Part shown: in pieces, positions 1-8,386 of the stretch
How the letters are laid out: every line of letters begins with the position of its first letter
Position numbering within the stretch: position 1 is the first letter of the stretch
Source: Salinibacterium sp. M195
Lineage (GTDB): Bacteria > Actinomycetota > Actinomycetes > Actinomycetales > Microbacteriaceae
Direction of reading: 5' to 3'
NCBI RefSeq assembly: GCF_019443965.1
Contig: NZ_CP040814.1
Location: 2,480,001-2,544,000, forward strand
Length of the DNA stretch: 64,000 nucleotides
The notes under the pieces: model-generated
The model's input: the letters and a program-made list of their open reading frames with translations, nothing else
Databases searched by the model: none
Told to the model about the DNA's origin: nothing
Translations under genes and position numbers: made by a program

Positions 1-537
1 GCGTTCCGCCGTCGAGTGCAACCTGTTTTCCAGAACCCCTATGCCTCTCTCGACCCTCGCTACACCGTCGAGCAATCGATCATCGAACCGCTCAAGGTGC
101 ATCGAGTGGGAACCGCAGCTAGCAGACGAGAGCGCGTTGCTGAACTGCTCGACCAAGTATCACTGCCAGCCGCAATGGCATCGCGGCTCCCCCACGAACT
201 TTCGGGAGGTCAACGTCAACGTGTCGCAATTGCTCGCGCATTAACGCTCGAGCCAGAGTTGGTTGTGCTCGACGAAGCCGTCTCTGCTCTTGACGTGCTG
301 GTTCAAGCGCAGACTCTTGAACTTCTCGCTGAGCTTCAGGAACGACTCGGGCTGAGCTACCTCTTCATTAGCCATGACCTCGCGGTGGTTCGCATGATTT
401 CTGATGAAATTCACGTTATGCAGCGCGGACGAATCGTCGAGAGCGGCACCCCGGAGCAGATCTTCGAGCACCCTCAGGATGCGTACACGCGTGAACTGCT
501 CGAAGCGATTCCGGGATCGCATCTCAGTATCGACTGA
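1..537 (+). CDS. Oligopeptide/dipeptide ABC transporter ATP-binding protein, C-terminal part (5' end outside window)
   Basis: The reading frame is open from base 1, so the gene starts upstream of the window. What remains is the second half of an ABC ATPase. It has the Q-loop in [12 protein letters not shown], the signature [15 protein letters not shown], a Walker B/D-loop [10 protein letters not shown] and the H-loop FISHDLAVV. The tail ([20 protein letters not shown]) is the one typical of DppD/DppF or OppD/OppF peptide importers. The Q-loop wording PYASLDPR is usual in DppF-type subunits. It would power a membrane-bound peptide or nickel importer whose other subunits should lie upstream. 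A GTG at 16 is an internal codon, not a start. The exact substrate is unknown. Confidence 0.9.
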   Translation, partial: AFRRRVQPVFQNPYASLDPRYTVEQSIIEPLKVHRVGTAASRRERVAELLDQVSLPAAMASRLPHELSGGQRQRVAIARALTLEPELVVLDEAVSALDVLVQAQTLELLAELQERLGLSYLFISHDLAVVRMISDEIHVMQRGRIVESGTPEQIFEHPQDAYTRELLEAIPGSHLSID

Positions 538-556
538 GGCGCGTGGGCTGGCGCCG

Positions 557-1351
557 CTAGGGAAGCTGTACTGGCGACCGGTGATCGTCGATCGGCAGCA
601 CATCCGCCGTCGCGGTAATCACAAGGTTCTGCAAGAACAGGTCAGCCCAGTGATTGGTGAGGAACGCCGTGTCAGCAGCGTCCCGACCTGTCGCGATGCG
701 CACGAGCGACTGACGCGGTGCCAGACCGGTCGAGTCGACAATCCACCAGGCACCATCGACATACGCTTCGGCGACAGCGTGAAAATCCATCGGGCTAAGG
801 CCCGGGGCGTAGACAGAAACGTAACGAGCCGGCACATCCTTCGCCCGCAACATCGCAATAGTGAGGTGGGCGTAGTCGCGACACACCCCCCGTCGCGTGA
901 GCAACGAGTGAGCGGCACCATCGGTGGAGACCGACACACCCGGCGTGTAGCGCATACTCTGCGAGACCCAGTCGCGCACGGACTGCAGCAACTCGTGGCC
1001 GACCTGGTGAGAAAACTGCGAACGCGCACTCGGCGTGAGCACGTCAGACTCGCAATAACGACTTGGCCGAAGGTACTCGACCCGATCTATCTCGTTGAGC
1101 TCGGCAGGCTCGGGGCTTGATTCGACGGTGGCGGCGTAGTCCACGACGAGCCGCCCAGGCCCGGCAATGAGCGAATGCAGGCGGGTTCCGCGCGCATCGA
1201 CCATTTCTTTCGGTTGCTGGGGCACCCCATCCAGCACAAAATCAATGGACTCGGATGCCGTAGGCCAGTGTGCGGACACCGCAATACTGAAGACCATTTC
1301 GGTGCGACCGCGAAGGTCAAGTTCTTGGTGGGACGTAACGGTACGCAGCAT
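557..1351 (-). CDS. Transglutaminase-like superfamily protein
   Basis: 264 residues. The C-terminal half carries the transglutaminase/protease-like triad: Cys157 in RRGVCRDYAHL, His191 in DFHAVAEAYV and Asp206 in WIVDSTG. The N-terminal ~110 residues form a beta-rich region like the bacterial transglutaminase N domain. No signal peptide or membrane segment is visible, so it is probably cytoplasmic. Proteins of this family are cysteine peptidases or amidases with unknown physiological substrates. It converges on the ABC transporter gene upstream (20-base gap) and stands alone on its strand. Family assignment is firm; substrate and role are not known. Confidence 0.85.
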   Translation of the reverse strand: MLRTVTSHQELDLRGRTEMVFSIAVSAHWPTASESIDFVLDGVPQQPKEMVDARGTRLHSLIAGPGRLVVDYAATVESSPEPAELNEIDRVEYLRPSRYCESDVLTPSARSQFSHQVGHELLQSVRDWVSQSMRYTPGVSVSTDGAAHSLLTRRGVCRDYAHLTIAMLRAKDVPARYVSVYAPGLSPMDFHAVAEAYVDGAWWIVDSTGLAPRQSLVRIATGRDAADTAFLTNHWADLFLQNLVITATADVLPIDDHRSPVQLP

Positions 1352-1437
1352 CCCCCGATAATGTCACGACTAGCTGAAGCGAGCATCAGAACAGCGTGCT
1401 AATTATCGGGGCAATTGCTTGCTAAGCTAATGTCCTT

Positions 1438-1510
1438 GCCTTCGTAGCTCAGGGGATAGAGCGCCGGTTTCCGGTACCGTAGGTCGGGGGTTCGATTCCC
1501 TCCGGGGGCA
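1438..1510 (+). tRNA. tRNA-Arg (anticodon CCG)
   Basis: A complete 73-base cloverleaf can be drawn. Acceptor arm 1438-1444 pairs with 1503-1509 (GCCTTCG with CGGGGGC, with two G-U pairs). The D-stem is GCTC/GAGC, the T-arm is GGGGG-TTCGATT-CCCTC and the discriminator is A1510. The anticodon loop TTCCGGT places CCG at positions 34-36, reading arginine codon CGG. The CCA end is not encoded. The first anticodon-stem pair (27-43) is C opposite T, so that stem has only four pairs. A TAAGCT hexamer at 1423-1428 could be its -10 element. Confidence 0.93.
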
Positions 1511-1534
1511 CAGATATTCACCGCAGTAAACAAC

Positions 1535-1570
1535 AAACCGTTGTCCTCTCAGAGGGTCAACGGTTTTCTT
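1535..1570 (+). terminator. Rho-independent terminator after tRNA-Arg
   Basis: AAACCGTTG (1535-1543) pairs with CAACGGTTT (1558-1566), a 9-bp stem. It is followed by a T-rich run (TTCTTGTTTT). The position 25 bases after the tRNA fits termination of the tRNA transcript. Confidence 0.8.
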
Positions 1571-1592
1571 GTTTTCGGGGCGCTGAGCGAAA

Positions 1593-1784
1593 TTACCGAG
1601 GTTTCTTAGCTCGAACAGCTGCTGCACCGACCGGCAGGATAACGAGCCCAGATGCGCAGAGCAGCGCAATCCATTCGCCGGTAGCGAGGCTTATCCACAG
1701 CCCGATCCCGAGAATCAGCACACTGTAGACAACGGCAAACGTCAGCATTCGGCGAGACAGAACGGCGGCTTGAGGTTTAGTCAT
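1593..1784 (-). CDS. Small two-helix membrane protein, unknown function
   Basis: 63 residues from the ATG at 1784 (MTKPQAAVLSRRML). A longer form from 1814 is possible but lacks a better ribosome site. Two hydrophobic helices (about residues 13-31 and 36-52) are separated by a short loop (TGEW), and the C-terminus is basic (AVRAKKPR). This is the layout of small actinobacterial inner-membrane proteins without known function. It lies between the tRNA terminator and arsR. The helices and charge pattern support a real gene; no family was recognised. Confidence 0.55.
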   Translation of the reverse strand: MTKPQAAVLSRRMLTFAVVYSVLILGIGLWISLATGEWIALLCASGLVILPVGAAAVRAKKPR

Positions 1785-1868
1785 AGCTTTAAGGTAAGTC
1801 ATCAGGCACGCCAACTCAATGAATGTACAAGTGACGGCGCTACTGCTGAGTCAGTCGCGACCTTTAGG

Positions 1869-2234
1869 TTACGAGACGACGCAGCAGGCTTCTGCGCCGG
1901 CGTCTGTGCTCGTGGCAACAGAGGCGAGCATTTTGACGGGCTCAGCGAAGGCTTCGCAGCAGAGTTCGTAGACGTTGGAGCGGCCGCGGGGCGTGACCGT
2001 AACGAGGCCGTTGTCACGCAGCGGTGCCAAGTGGTGGCTCACCAACGTTTGGCTAAGCCCCGTGGCATCCGTCAGTTCACGCACGGTGTGGGCGCGTTCG
2101 GTGAGCAAGAGCACCAACTGAAGACGGTTGGGGTCGCCGAGAGCGCGCAATAGAGGCGCCAGGCTCTGGGCCCGTTCGGCCGTGGCTGACCAGGTGGGCT
2201 TCTGGATCATCAGAAGATCGACGCGTTCGCTCAT
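1869..2234 (-). CDS. ArsR/SmtB-family metalloregulator
   Basis: 121 residues from the ATG at 2234. The winged-helix core is clear: LLRALGDPNRLQLVLLL, then recognition helix GLSQTLVSHHLAPLRDNGLV and wing PRGRSNVYEL. Cysteines sit as a pair directly after the wing (ELCCEAFAEP) and again near the C-terminus (EACCVVS). A Cys pair at this place is used for As(III)/Sb(III) sensing in some ArsR proteins, so it is a candidate metal site. Without metal it should repress by binding the divergent intergenic region shared with the flavoprotein gene. The neighbouring ArsO-like gene strengthens an arsenical role. Cd, Zn or another thiophilic ligand cannot be excluded. Confidence 0.88.
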   Translation of the reverse strand: MSERVDLLMIQKPTWSATAERAQSLAPLLRALGDPNRLQLVLLLTERAHTVRELTDATGLSQTLVSHHLAPLRDNGLVTVTPRGRSNVYELCCEAFAEPVKMLASVATSTDAGAEACCVVS

Positions 2235-2265
2235 AACAACGATCTTACACAGCTTCTTTGTTATC

Positions 2266-2281
2266 AACAGTAGATGCTGTT
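2266..2281. promoter_or_regulatory. Inverted repeat, candidate ArsR operator
   Basis: AACAG (2266-2270) and CTGTT (2277-2281) are inverted around a 6-base centre in the 98-base gap between arsR and the divergent flavoprotein gene. The site is where a shared operator would be expected. The arms are short, so chance is possible. Confidence 0.4.
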
Positions 2282-2332
2282 ATTGTTAGCCAACGCTAGC
2301 GGTGCCGCTGGCGAACAACAACGAGGAGAGCA

Positions 2333-3613
2333 ATGACCGTCGCACCTTCCCCCGCAAGCGAGTTACCCGTCGTAGTCATCGGAGCCGGCCCCATCGGGCT
2401 CGCTGCTGCCGCCAACCTGGTAACCCGCGGTATCCGCACCGTTGTACTCGAAGCCGGCGCTCACGCCGGGGCCGCGATCAACGACTGGGGACACGTCTCC
2501 CTCTTCTCCCCCTGGCGCTACAGCGTCGACCCCATAAGCCGCGAACTGCTCGAACGCACAGGCTGGACCTCCCCCGACGCCGAAACGCTCCCGACCGGCG
2601 GCGACCTTGTGCACGACTATCTGCGGCCACTGGCAGCAACCGCCGAACTGGCTCCCGTGATCCACTACAACAGTCGAGTGATCGGGATGTCGCGCCAAGG
2701 CATCGACTCCACCAAGACGATTGGCCGCGAGCGCCACCCGCTCCTGGTTCGCGTCGACTCCCTCGACGGCGTGTACGACATCCTCGCCTCGGCCATCATC
2801 GACGCTTCAGGAACGTGGGGTCACAACAACCCCATCGGCGCCTCGGGGCTCCCCGCGACCGGCGAAACCGACAGCACCGCCTGGCTTACTGGCCCGCTCC
2901 CTGACGTTCTCGGCACCGATCGTGCTCGGTTCGCCGGCAAGCACACCCTCGTAATCGGTATGGGTCACTCGGCCGCCAACACGCTGCTCGCTCTTGCCGC
3001 GTTGCGCGACAACGAACCGAGCACCGAAATCACGTGGGCGATTCGTGGTCGTTCCGCTCGCCGCCTGTACGGCGGTGGCTCCTCCGACGAACTGCCGGGT
3101 CGCGGTGCGCTCGGAACCCGCCTCAAGGCCGCTGTGGAGTCGGGAGCCATCACGCTGCTCACCGATTTCACCGTCACCGAACTTGCAGCTCAGCCCGATG
3201 GTCGACTTCGCGCAATCAGCAGCAACTCCGACGGGGAACAAGCCGTGACCGTGGATGCCCTGGCCGCCGCCACTGGCTTCCGCCCCGACCTTGGCATCCT
3301 TCGTGAATTGCACCTCAGCTTCGACCCCGTGCTTGAGGCTCCGGCAGCTCTCGCACCGCTCATCGATCCGAACGTGCACAGCTGTGGCACCGTCGAACCC
3401 CACGGAGCTCGCGTGCTTTCACATCCCGAGAAGAACGTCTACGTGGTCGGCATGAAGAGTTACGGCCGCGCCCCTACCTTCCTGATGGCTACAGGCTACG
3501 AACAAGTGCGCTCCGTAGTCGCCGCGATCGCGGGCGACACGGCAAGCGCTGAGCGTGTCAACCTCATGCTCCCGGAAACTGGCGTGTGCTGCACGACTGG
3601 TGGCGGCTGTTAA
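2333..3613 (+). CDS. FAD/NAD(P)-dependent flavoprotein monooxygenase, ArsO-like
   Basis: 426 residues with a GAGGAGAG ribosome site before the ATG. An N-terminal FAD-binding Rossmann motif (VVVIGAGPIGLAAA, residues ~13-26) and a second dinucleotide motif around residue 208 (LVIGMGHSAANTL) give the two-fold layout of class B-like flavin monooxygenases. It ends in a Cys-rich tail (GVCCTTGGGC) that could bind a soft metal or form a redox pair. Flavoproteins of this type next to arsR are annotated ArsO in arsenic loci. No arsB, ACR3 or arsC lies nearby, so the substrate is an inference from the divergent arsR. Regulation is probably through that repressor. Confidence 0.8.
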   Translation: MTVAPSPASELPVVVIGAGPIGLAAAANLVTRGIRTVVLEAGAHAGAAINDWGHVSLFSPWRYSVDPISRELLERTGWTSPDAETLPTGGDLVHDYLRPLAATAELAPVIHYNSRVIGMSRQGIDSTKTIGRERHPLLVRVDSLDGVYDILASAIIDASGTWGHNNPIGASGLPATGETDSTAWLTGPLPDVLGTDRARFAGKHTLVIGMGHSAANTLLALAALRDNEPSTEITWAIRGRSARRLYGGGSSDELPGRGALGTRLKAAVESGAITLLTDFTVTELAAQPDGRLRAISSNSDGEQAVTVDALAAATGFRPDLGILRELHLSFDPVLEAPAALAPLIDPNVHSCGTVEPHGARVLSHPEKNVYVVGMKSYGRAPTFLMATGYEQVRSVVAAIAGDTASAERVNLMLPETGVCCTTGGGC

Positions 3614-3658
3614 GTCTGGTGAACGCTAACCTCCTCGTGGGCTCACTAATGCACCGCG

Positions 3659-4321
3659 CTAATCGTCGATGACGATCCCTAAATTACGAGCGAAGAGAGG
3701 GGCGAGTTCGACAAGTTGGTGGGAATTGAGCGTCGCACCTGTGAGGTGCTCGACTCCGCCAAGCTGCCGCAACTCGACTCCACGAAGATCGAAATTCGTG
3801 AGCGTGGAGCGAGTGAGGTCAAGGTTGTTGATCTGAGTGTTCTTGAATGACACCCGGTTCGCGGTTGCCGCCCCCAGGTCGAGTTCGTCAATGAGGCAGT
3901 CGCTGAAGAGCACATCTTCAAGATGCGCCCCACGAAGATTGAGATACCCGATGCGACAGTGCGTGAAACGCACAGAGCTCCAACTCGTTTCGTAAAACTC
4001 GGCAGACCCGAAGCGCGAACCTTCGAAACTGACGTCGCGAAGGTTGGTGCGCGGAGCGGTAAAAATGGGGGCGTTGAGTTTCTCAAAACGAGTATCGACG
4101 AAACTTGCCGAACGAAAAACGACCGCGTTGGCCTCGAGTTCAACAAACTCACTTTCATTAAAAGAGATTCCCGAGAAATCACGTTCACGGATATCCACCG
4201 CATCGAAACGCTGACCGCTGTAACTTTCGTGCGCTTGCAGAGAATCCGCGTTGCCGTTCGAAAGATTTGTGAGCGTGAGTTCGTCGAACCGAGGAGCAGC
4301 GGTGAGAGATTTCTTTGCCAT
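3659..4321 (-). CDS. Pentapeptide-repeat protein
   Basis: 220 residues. From about residue 30 to 190 the sequence follows the A(D/N)LXX-like five-residue period (for example FSGISFNESEFVEL, LRDVSFEGSRFGSAEF, LNLRGAHLEDVLF). This period folds as a right-handed quadrilateral beta-helix. No membrane segment or extra domain is seen. Some family members (Qnr, MfpA) mimic DNA and protect gyrase, but most have no known role, and nothing here specifies one. It converges with the flavoprotein gene and diverges from the rhodanese. Confidence 0.85.
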   Translation of the reverse strand: MAKKSLTAAPRFDELTLTNLSNGNADSLQAHESYSGQRFDAVDIRERDFSGISFNESEFVELEANAVVFRSASFVDTRFEKLNAPIFTAPRTNLRDVSFEGSRFGSAEFYETSWSSVRFTHCRIGYLNLRGAHLEDVLFSDCLIDELDLGAATANRVSFKNTQINNLDLTRSTLTNFDLRGVELRQLGGVEHLTGATLNSHQLVELAPLFARNLGIVIDD

Positions 4322-4440
4322 GAACGGTGCTCTTTCTGATCTTCCTCGCGAGCGAGAGGATGCGGACGCATCGCCAAAACGCCAGTGAACAATTCACGGT
4401 ACCCGACCCCACTGACCGCGCACACCACTACTCTGTCGCT

Positions 4441-4881
4441 ATGACTTCACCCGCTTCCGCCGCTGACCGAGTCGCACACTTTTCGAGCAAACTCGAGTTC
4501 GAAACTGATCCCTCCGATGTGCACGCGGCCATTCACGACGATGCGTCATTTGTTCTCGTGGATACGCGCGGCAACGTCGCCTGGAGTCAAGGTCGCGCCG
4601 TCAGCGCCATCCACCTACCCACCCGCGAGATCGCGGACCGCGCTACGGCAGAGATCCCTGTCGGCACTCCCGTTGTTGTGTACTGCTGGGGTCCCGGTTG
4701 CAACGGCGGTGCGAAAGCCGCTCTCGAGTTTGCGAAGCTCGGCTACGACGTGCGTGAGATGATTGGCGGATTCGAATACTGGGTGCGCGAAGGCTTCCCC
4801 GTCGTTGACGACCACGGTCGAATCGTGCGCGAACCCGACGTGCTCACCGCTCCTGCAGCCGGGCCCAGCTGCGACTGCTAG
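4441..4881 (+). CDS. Rhodanese-like domain protein
   Basis: 146 residues from the ATG at 4441; upstream in-frame codons have no ribosome site. A single rhodanese domain spans most of the protein: FVLVDTRGNVAW, then the active-site loop VVVYCWGPGCNG with the persulfide-forming Cys82, then the closing helix and MIGGFEYWVREGFPV. A second Cys lies five residues after the first in the loop. The tail ends SCDC. Such proteins carry sulfane sulfur or act in cyanide, thiosulfate or arsenate chemistry. The specific donor is unknown. It is convergent with the regulator gene that follows. Confidence 0.88.
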   Translation: MTSPASAADRVAHFSSKLEFETDPSDVHAAIHDDASFVLVDTRGNVAWSQGRAVSAIHLPTREIADRATAEIPVGTPVVVYCWGPGCNGGAKAALEFAKLGYDVREMIGGFEYWVREGFPVVDDHGRIVREPDVLTAPAAGPSCDC

Positions 4882-4890
4882 CGGGCGAGC

Positions 4891-6327
4891 CTAGTGCGCG
4901 TCGCTCGAGTGGGACTCCAAGAATTCGTAGAGCTCACGGTCGTCGACCCCGGGGAAGGTTCCCGAGGGCAGCGGCGACAGAATGTGCGCGTGCAGTTTGG
5001 CGCTTGACCAGGCGTTGCCCGCCCAGCGATCGCGCAACTCGTCTTCTGGCTTGCGGCAGCAGGTCTCATCGGGGCAGCTCGATGACCGTCGGTTGTCGGT
5101 CGCGCGCCCGCGGAACCATTTCGAATGCGAGAACGGTACTCCGATGGTGATGGAGAACTCTTCGGCATCCGTGGTTCCGGTCTGGGTAGATTCGAAGAAG
5201 CTGCCTTCGGGAGTATCGGTGTATTGGTAGAACTCGGTGGTGCGGTTCGTGCGGGTGAAGGCTGTGCGGGCGCTCCAATTGCGGCACACGAACTGGCCTT
5301 CCGCTGAGCCTGTGACGTCTACCGGCAACCGCAAGCCGTCATTCTCGTAAGCCTTGTACACCGCTCCGTCGTCGCCGACGCGGAGAAAGTGTGTTTCGAG
5401 ATCGAGGTGCGAGGTCGCCAAATTGGTGAAACGCAATGCTGCGGCCTCGTGGGTAACGCCGAAAGCATCCCGAAAGTCTTCGACCGCAATGTTGCGTTCT
5501 GCTTTTGCCTCGCTCAGAAACTCGACGGAATGCTTCAGCGGCATCAGCACGGCGGCAGCAAAGTAGTTGATCTCTAGTCGCTGATGCAAGAATTCGGCGT
5601 AACTTGTCGGTTCGGTGTGACCCAGCACTCGATGGGCCATTGCTTGGAGGGCCATCGACCGCAATCCGTGGCCGCCGGGGATGGAGGCAGGAGGCAGGTA
5701 GATGCGTCCGTGTTTGAGATCGGTCACCGAGCGTGCAGAGTGCGGAAGGTCGTGAACGTGCACGAGCTCGAATCCCAAAGATTCGGCCATCAAACTTACC
5801 GAACGATGGGTGAGAGCCCCGCTGGTGTGGTTACCGGCGGCTGTGAGCTTTTCCGCTTCCCGCTCAAGGTCGGGCAGGTAGTTGTCGAGGGTGCGCATGT
5901 GCTGGCGCAGCTCCGTGTTGGCCCGTCGCGCCTCCTCGGGGGTGGCGATCGCTTGGCGTGACCGCGTTGAGAGTTCATGATGAAGCCCGACGATCGCTTC
6001 GAGCGTTTCATCCGGGATGCCCTTCGATGGGCGAATTTTCGGCAGCCCTAGCGAGGCGTAGATCGTGCTGCGCTGCACCCGATCCAGTTCGATCTCTAGA
6101 GCAGCGCGCTTTGTTGGCGGCGCCTCATCCAGCAGATCAGCCAATTGGATGTCCGTGGCGGAGGCGATTGCCGAAAGCAGTGTCAGTCGTGGCTCGCGTC
6201 GCCCATTCTCCATAAGGGAGAGCTGGCTACCGGCAACACCTACCCGATCCCCGAGTTGGTCGAGGGTGAATCCGGCGGTCGTTCGGAAGTGGCGGATGCG
6301 TTGGCCCAAAGTCACAAGATCATTCAC
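4891..6327 (-). CDS. RamB/ScfR-type regulator (XRE HTH plus IrrE-like domain)
   Basis: 478 residues, GTG start. Residues ~5-60 are an XRE helix-turn-helix (LGQRIRHFRTTAGFTLDQLG). The middle is an ImmA/IrrE-like domain whose metallopeptidase motif is degenerate: AHRVLGH keeps both His residues but has Arg where HExxH has Glu. The C-terminal ~150 residues are the short-chain-acyl-CoA-sensing type region of ScfR/RamB proteins, with CRNWSARTAF and PDETCC cysteines. RamB and relatives control acetate and propionate metabolism. Divergence from pckG suggests control of PEP carboxykinase and of itself. The start coincides with the predicted transcription start, giving a leaderless mRNA. Confidence 0.85.
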   Translation of the reverse strand: MNDLVTLGQRIRHFRTTAGFTLDQLGDRVGVAGSQLSLMENGRREPRLTLLSAIASATDIQLADLLDEAPPTKRAALEIELDRVQRSTIYASLGLPKIRPSKGIPDETLEAIVGLHHELSTRSRQAIATPEEARRANTELRQHMRTLDNYLPDLEREAEKLTAAGNHTSGALTHRSVSLMAESLGFELVHVHDLPHSARSVTDLKHGRIYLPPASIPGGHGLRSMALQAMAHRVLGHTEPTSYAEFLHQRLEINYFAAAVLMPLKHSVEFLSEAKAERNIAVEDFRDAFGVTHEAAALRFTNLATSHLDLETHFLRVGDDGAVYKAYENDGLRLPVDVTGSAEGQFVCRNWSARTAFTRTNRTTEFYQYTDTPEGSFFESTQTGTTDAEEFSITIGVPFSHSKWFRGRATDNRRSSSCPDETCCRKPEDELRDRWAGNAWSSAKLHAHILSPLPSGTFPGVDDRELYEFLESHSSDAH

Positions 6328-6333
6328 AGGTTC

Positions 6334-6364
6334 ACTATAACTAAAGAACTGCGATTCTTTTCAA
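6334..6364 (-). promoter_or_regulatory. Promoter of the RamB-like gene with embedded inverted repeat
   Basis: On the minus strand a -35 TTGAAA (6359-6364) and a -10 TATAGT (6334-6339) are 19 bases apart. AAAGAA (6343-6348) and TTCTTT (6355-6360) form a perfect inverted repeat inside the spacer and over the -35 edge, a likely operator for autoregulation. The -10 ends 6 bases before the GTG, so the transcript is probably leaderless. Confidence 0.6.
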
Positions 6365-6452
6365 TCGAATCCGCTGCAACACTCAGAAAAGGGGTTCATG
6401 ATCGAACAAGAACAGTTTTTTCAGCACCATCAGCCTGTAGCGGAAGGTAGAA

Positions 6453-8282
6453 ATGAGCATCGCCGAGATGACAAAGACCCACTTCTCCGCACCCGACGGA
6501 ACAGACCCCAGTGTCGTTGCCTGGGTGGAAGAGATCGCCACCCTTACCCAGCCTGACGAAATCGTCTGGTGCACCGGCAGCGCCGAAGAAGCCGACCAGC
6601 TCGCCGACCAGATGGTCGAAGCCGGAACGCTGACACGCCTCAACGACGAGTACCGACCCCACAGCTTCCTCGCACGCAGCGACCCAAGCGATGTCGCCCG
6701 TGTCGAATCGCGCACCTTCATCTGCTCAGCTAAAGAAGAGGATGCTGGCCCGTCCAACCACTGGGCAGAACCCGCAGAAATGCGCACCACGCTCGATGGC
6801 CTCTTCCTCGGCAGCATGCGCGGTCGCCGGATGTTCGTCGTTCCGTTTTCCATGGGCCCGCTCGGTTCTCCCCTCGCCAAAATCGGTGTTCAGGTTACCG
6901 ATTCCCCTTACGTCGTTATGAGCATGGGCATCATGACGCGAATGGGAACTGCTGTTCTCGAATCAATCGATGCTGGCACTGAATGGGTGCGCGCCATCCA
7001 CTCTGTTGGTGCACCGCTCGCCGCGGGAGACACGGATGTTTCGTGGCCCTGCAACCAGACCAAGTACATCAGCCATTTCCCGGAGACCCGCGAAATCTGG
7101 TCGTTCGGTTCCGCCTACGGCGGCAACGCAATTCTCGCGAAGAAGTCGTTCGCGCTGCGCATCGCTTCGGTGATCGCTCGCGACGAAGGATGGCTCGCTG
7201 AGCACATGCTGCTCCTCAAGCTCACCAACCCGCGCGGTCGCGTTTTCCACGTCGCAGCGGCATTCCCTAGCGCGTGTGGCAAGACCAACCTCGCAATGCT
7301 CAAGCCGACGATTCCCGGCTGGAAAGCCGAAACTATTGGCGATGACATCGCGTGGCTCGGCAAGGGATCTGATGGCCGCCTGCGCGCCATCAATCCCGAA
7401 GCAGGCTTCTTTGGCGTAGCCCCTGGAACAGGAATCGCCACCAACGAGACCGCGATGGACACCATCTGGGGCAACACCGTCTTCACCAACGTCGCTCTGA
7501 AAGATAACGGCGACGTGTGGTGGGAAGGCATGACCGATGAGGCGCCTGAGCACCTGATCGACTGGCAGGGTAACGACTGGACGCCTGAATCGGGCACCCC
7601 GTCGTCGCACCCGAACTCACGTTTTACTGTGGCAGCAGCACAATGTCCCACCATCGCAGATGAGTGGGAATCGCCACAGGGCGTCGTAATTGACGCCATA
7701 ATCTTCGGCGGTCGCCGCGCGACCAACGTGCCGCTAGTGGTGGAGGCACGAGATTGGGAGCATGGTGTCTACCTGGGCGCCACGATCTCATCTGAGCGGA
7801 CGGCGGCTGCCGAAGGCACCATTGGCGAACTGCGGAGAGATCCGTTCGCCATGATGCCCTTCTGTGGATACAACATGGCTGATCACTGGGCGCACTGGCT
7901 CTCAGTCGGCCAGAATCTTCGCACGTCGGGCACTGTGCCGCGCATCTTCCAGGTCAACTGGTTCCGCAAATCAGCGGATGGCTCGTTCCTCTGGCCAGGC
8001 TTCGGCGAGAACTCTCGCGTACTCGAGTGGATTCTTGAGCGTGTTGATGGTCAGGTCGCTGCACGCGAAAGCGCCCTGGGCTTACTCCCCCGCGACGGTG
8101 ACCTCAACATCGATGGTCTCGACTTGAGCGACGAGACCATGGAACAGCTGTTTGCGATCGACACTGACTCGTGGCTTGCCGAAGCGGCATCCACTGAAGA
8201 GTTCTTTGCCACCTTCGATGGTCGTGTTCCTGCCGCGGTAACGCGCCAGCTCGAACAGCTAAAAACGCGCCTTCAGAACTAA
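6453..8282 (+). CDS. pckG: Phosphoenolpyruvate carboxykinase (GTP)
   Basis: 609 residues, the normal length for the GTP-dependent enzyme. It converts oxaloacetate plus GTP to PEP, GDP and CO2 in the cytoplasm, the first committed step of gluconeogenesis. The kinase-1a P-loop [12 protein letters not shown] lies near residue 270. It is followed by the metal/guanine region [20 protein letters not shown] and by FFGVAPGTG. The GTP-type rather than ATP-type sequence is unmistakable. The start is supported by GGAAGG just upstream. The divergent RamB-like regulator makes control by acetate or acyl-CoA status plausible. Confidence 0.98.
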   Translation: MSIAEMTKTHFSAPDGTDPSVVAWVEEIATLTQPDEIVWCTGSAEEADQLADQMVEAGTLTRLNDEYRPHSFLARSDPSDVARVESRTFICSAKEEDAGPSNHWAEPAEMRTTLDGLFLGSMRGRRMFVVPFSMGPLGSPLAKIGVQVTDSPYVVMSMGIMTRMGTAVLESIDAGTEWVRAIHSVGAPLAAGDTDVSWPCNQTKYISHFPETREIWSFGSAYGGNAILAKKSFALRIASVIARDEGWLAEHMLLLKLTNPRGRVFHVAAAFPSACGKTNLAMLKPTIPGWKAETIGDDIAWLGKGSDGRLRAINPEAGFFGVAPGTGIATNETAMDTIWGNTVFTNVALKDNGDVWWEGMTDEAPEHLIDWQGNDWTPESGTPSSHPNSRFTVAAAQCPTIADEWESPQGVVIDAIIFGGRRATNVPLVVEARDWEHGVYLGATISSERTAAAEGTIGELRRDPFAMMPFCGYNMADHWAHWLSVGQNLRTSGTVPRIFQVNWFRKSADGSFLWPGFGENSRVLEWILERVDGQVAARESALGLLPRDGDLNIDGLDLSDETMEQLFAIDTDSWLAEAASTEEFFATFDGRVPAAVTRQLEQLKTRLQN

Positions 8283-8386
8283 CCAACGAAACCGCCTCGC
8301 CGTTCGTCTTTACTAGTGTGACCACAATTGCACTAACTATTGGCCATTCCTCGGCCACAATAGAGACGACGGCGAGGAGGGGCTCA

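Noticed and set aside
404..1120. 238-residue open frame on the plus strand
   Set aside because: It lies antisense to the transglutaminase-like gene and over the end of the ABC gene. Its composition is Arg/Ser-rich without any motif, a shadow typical of GC-rich DNA.
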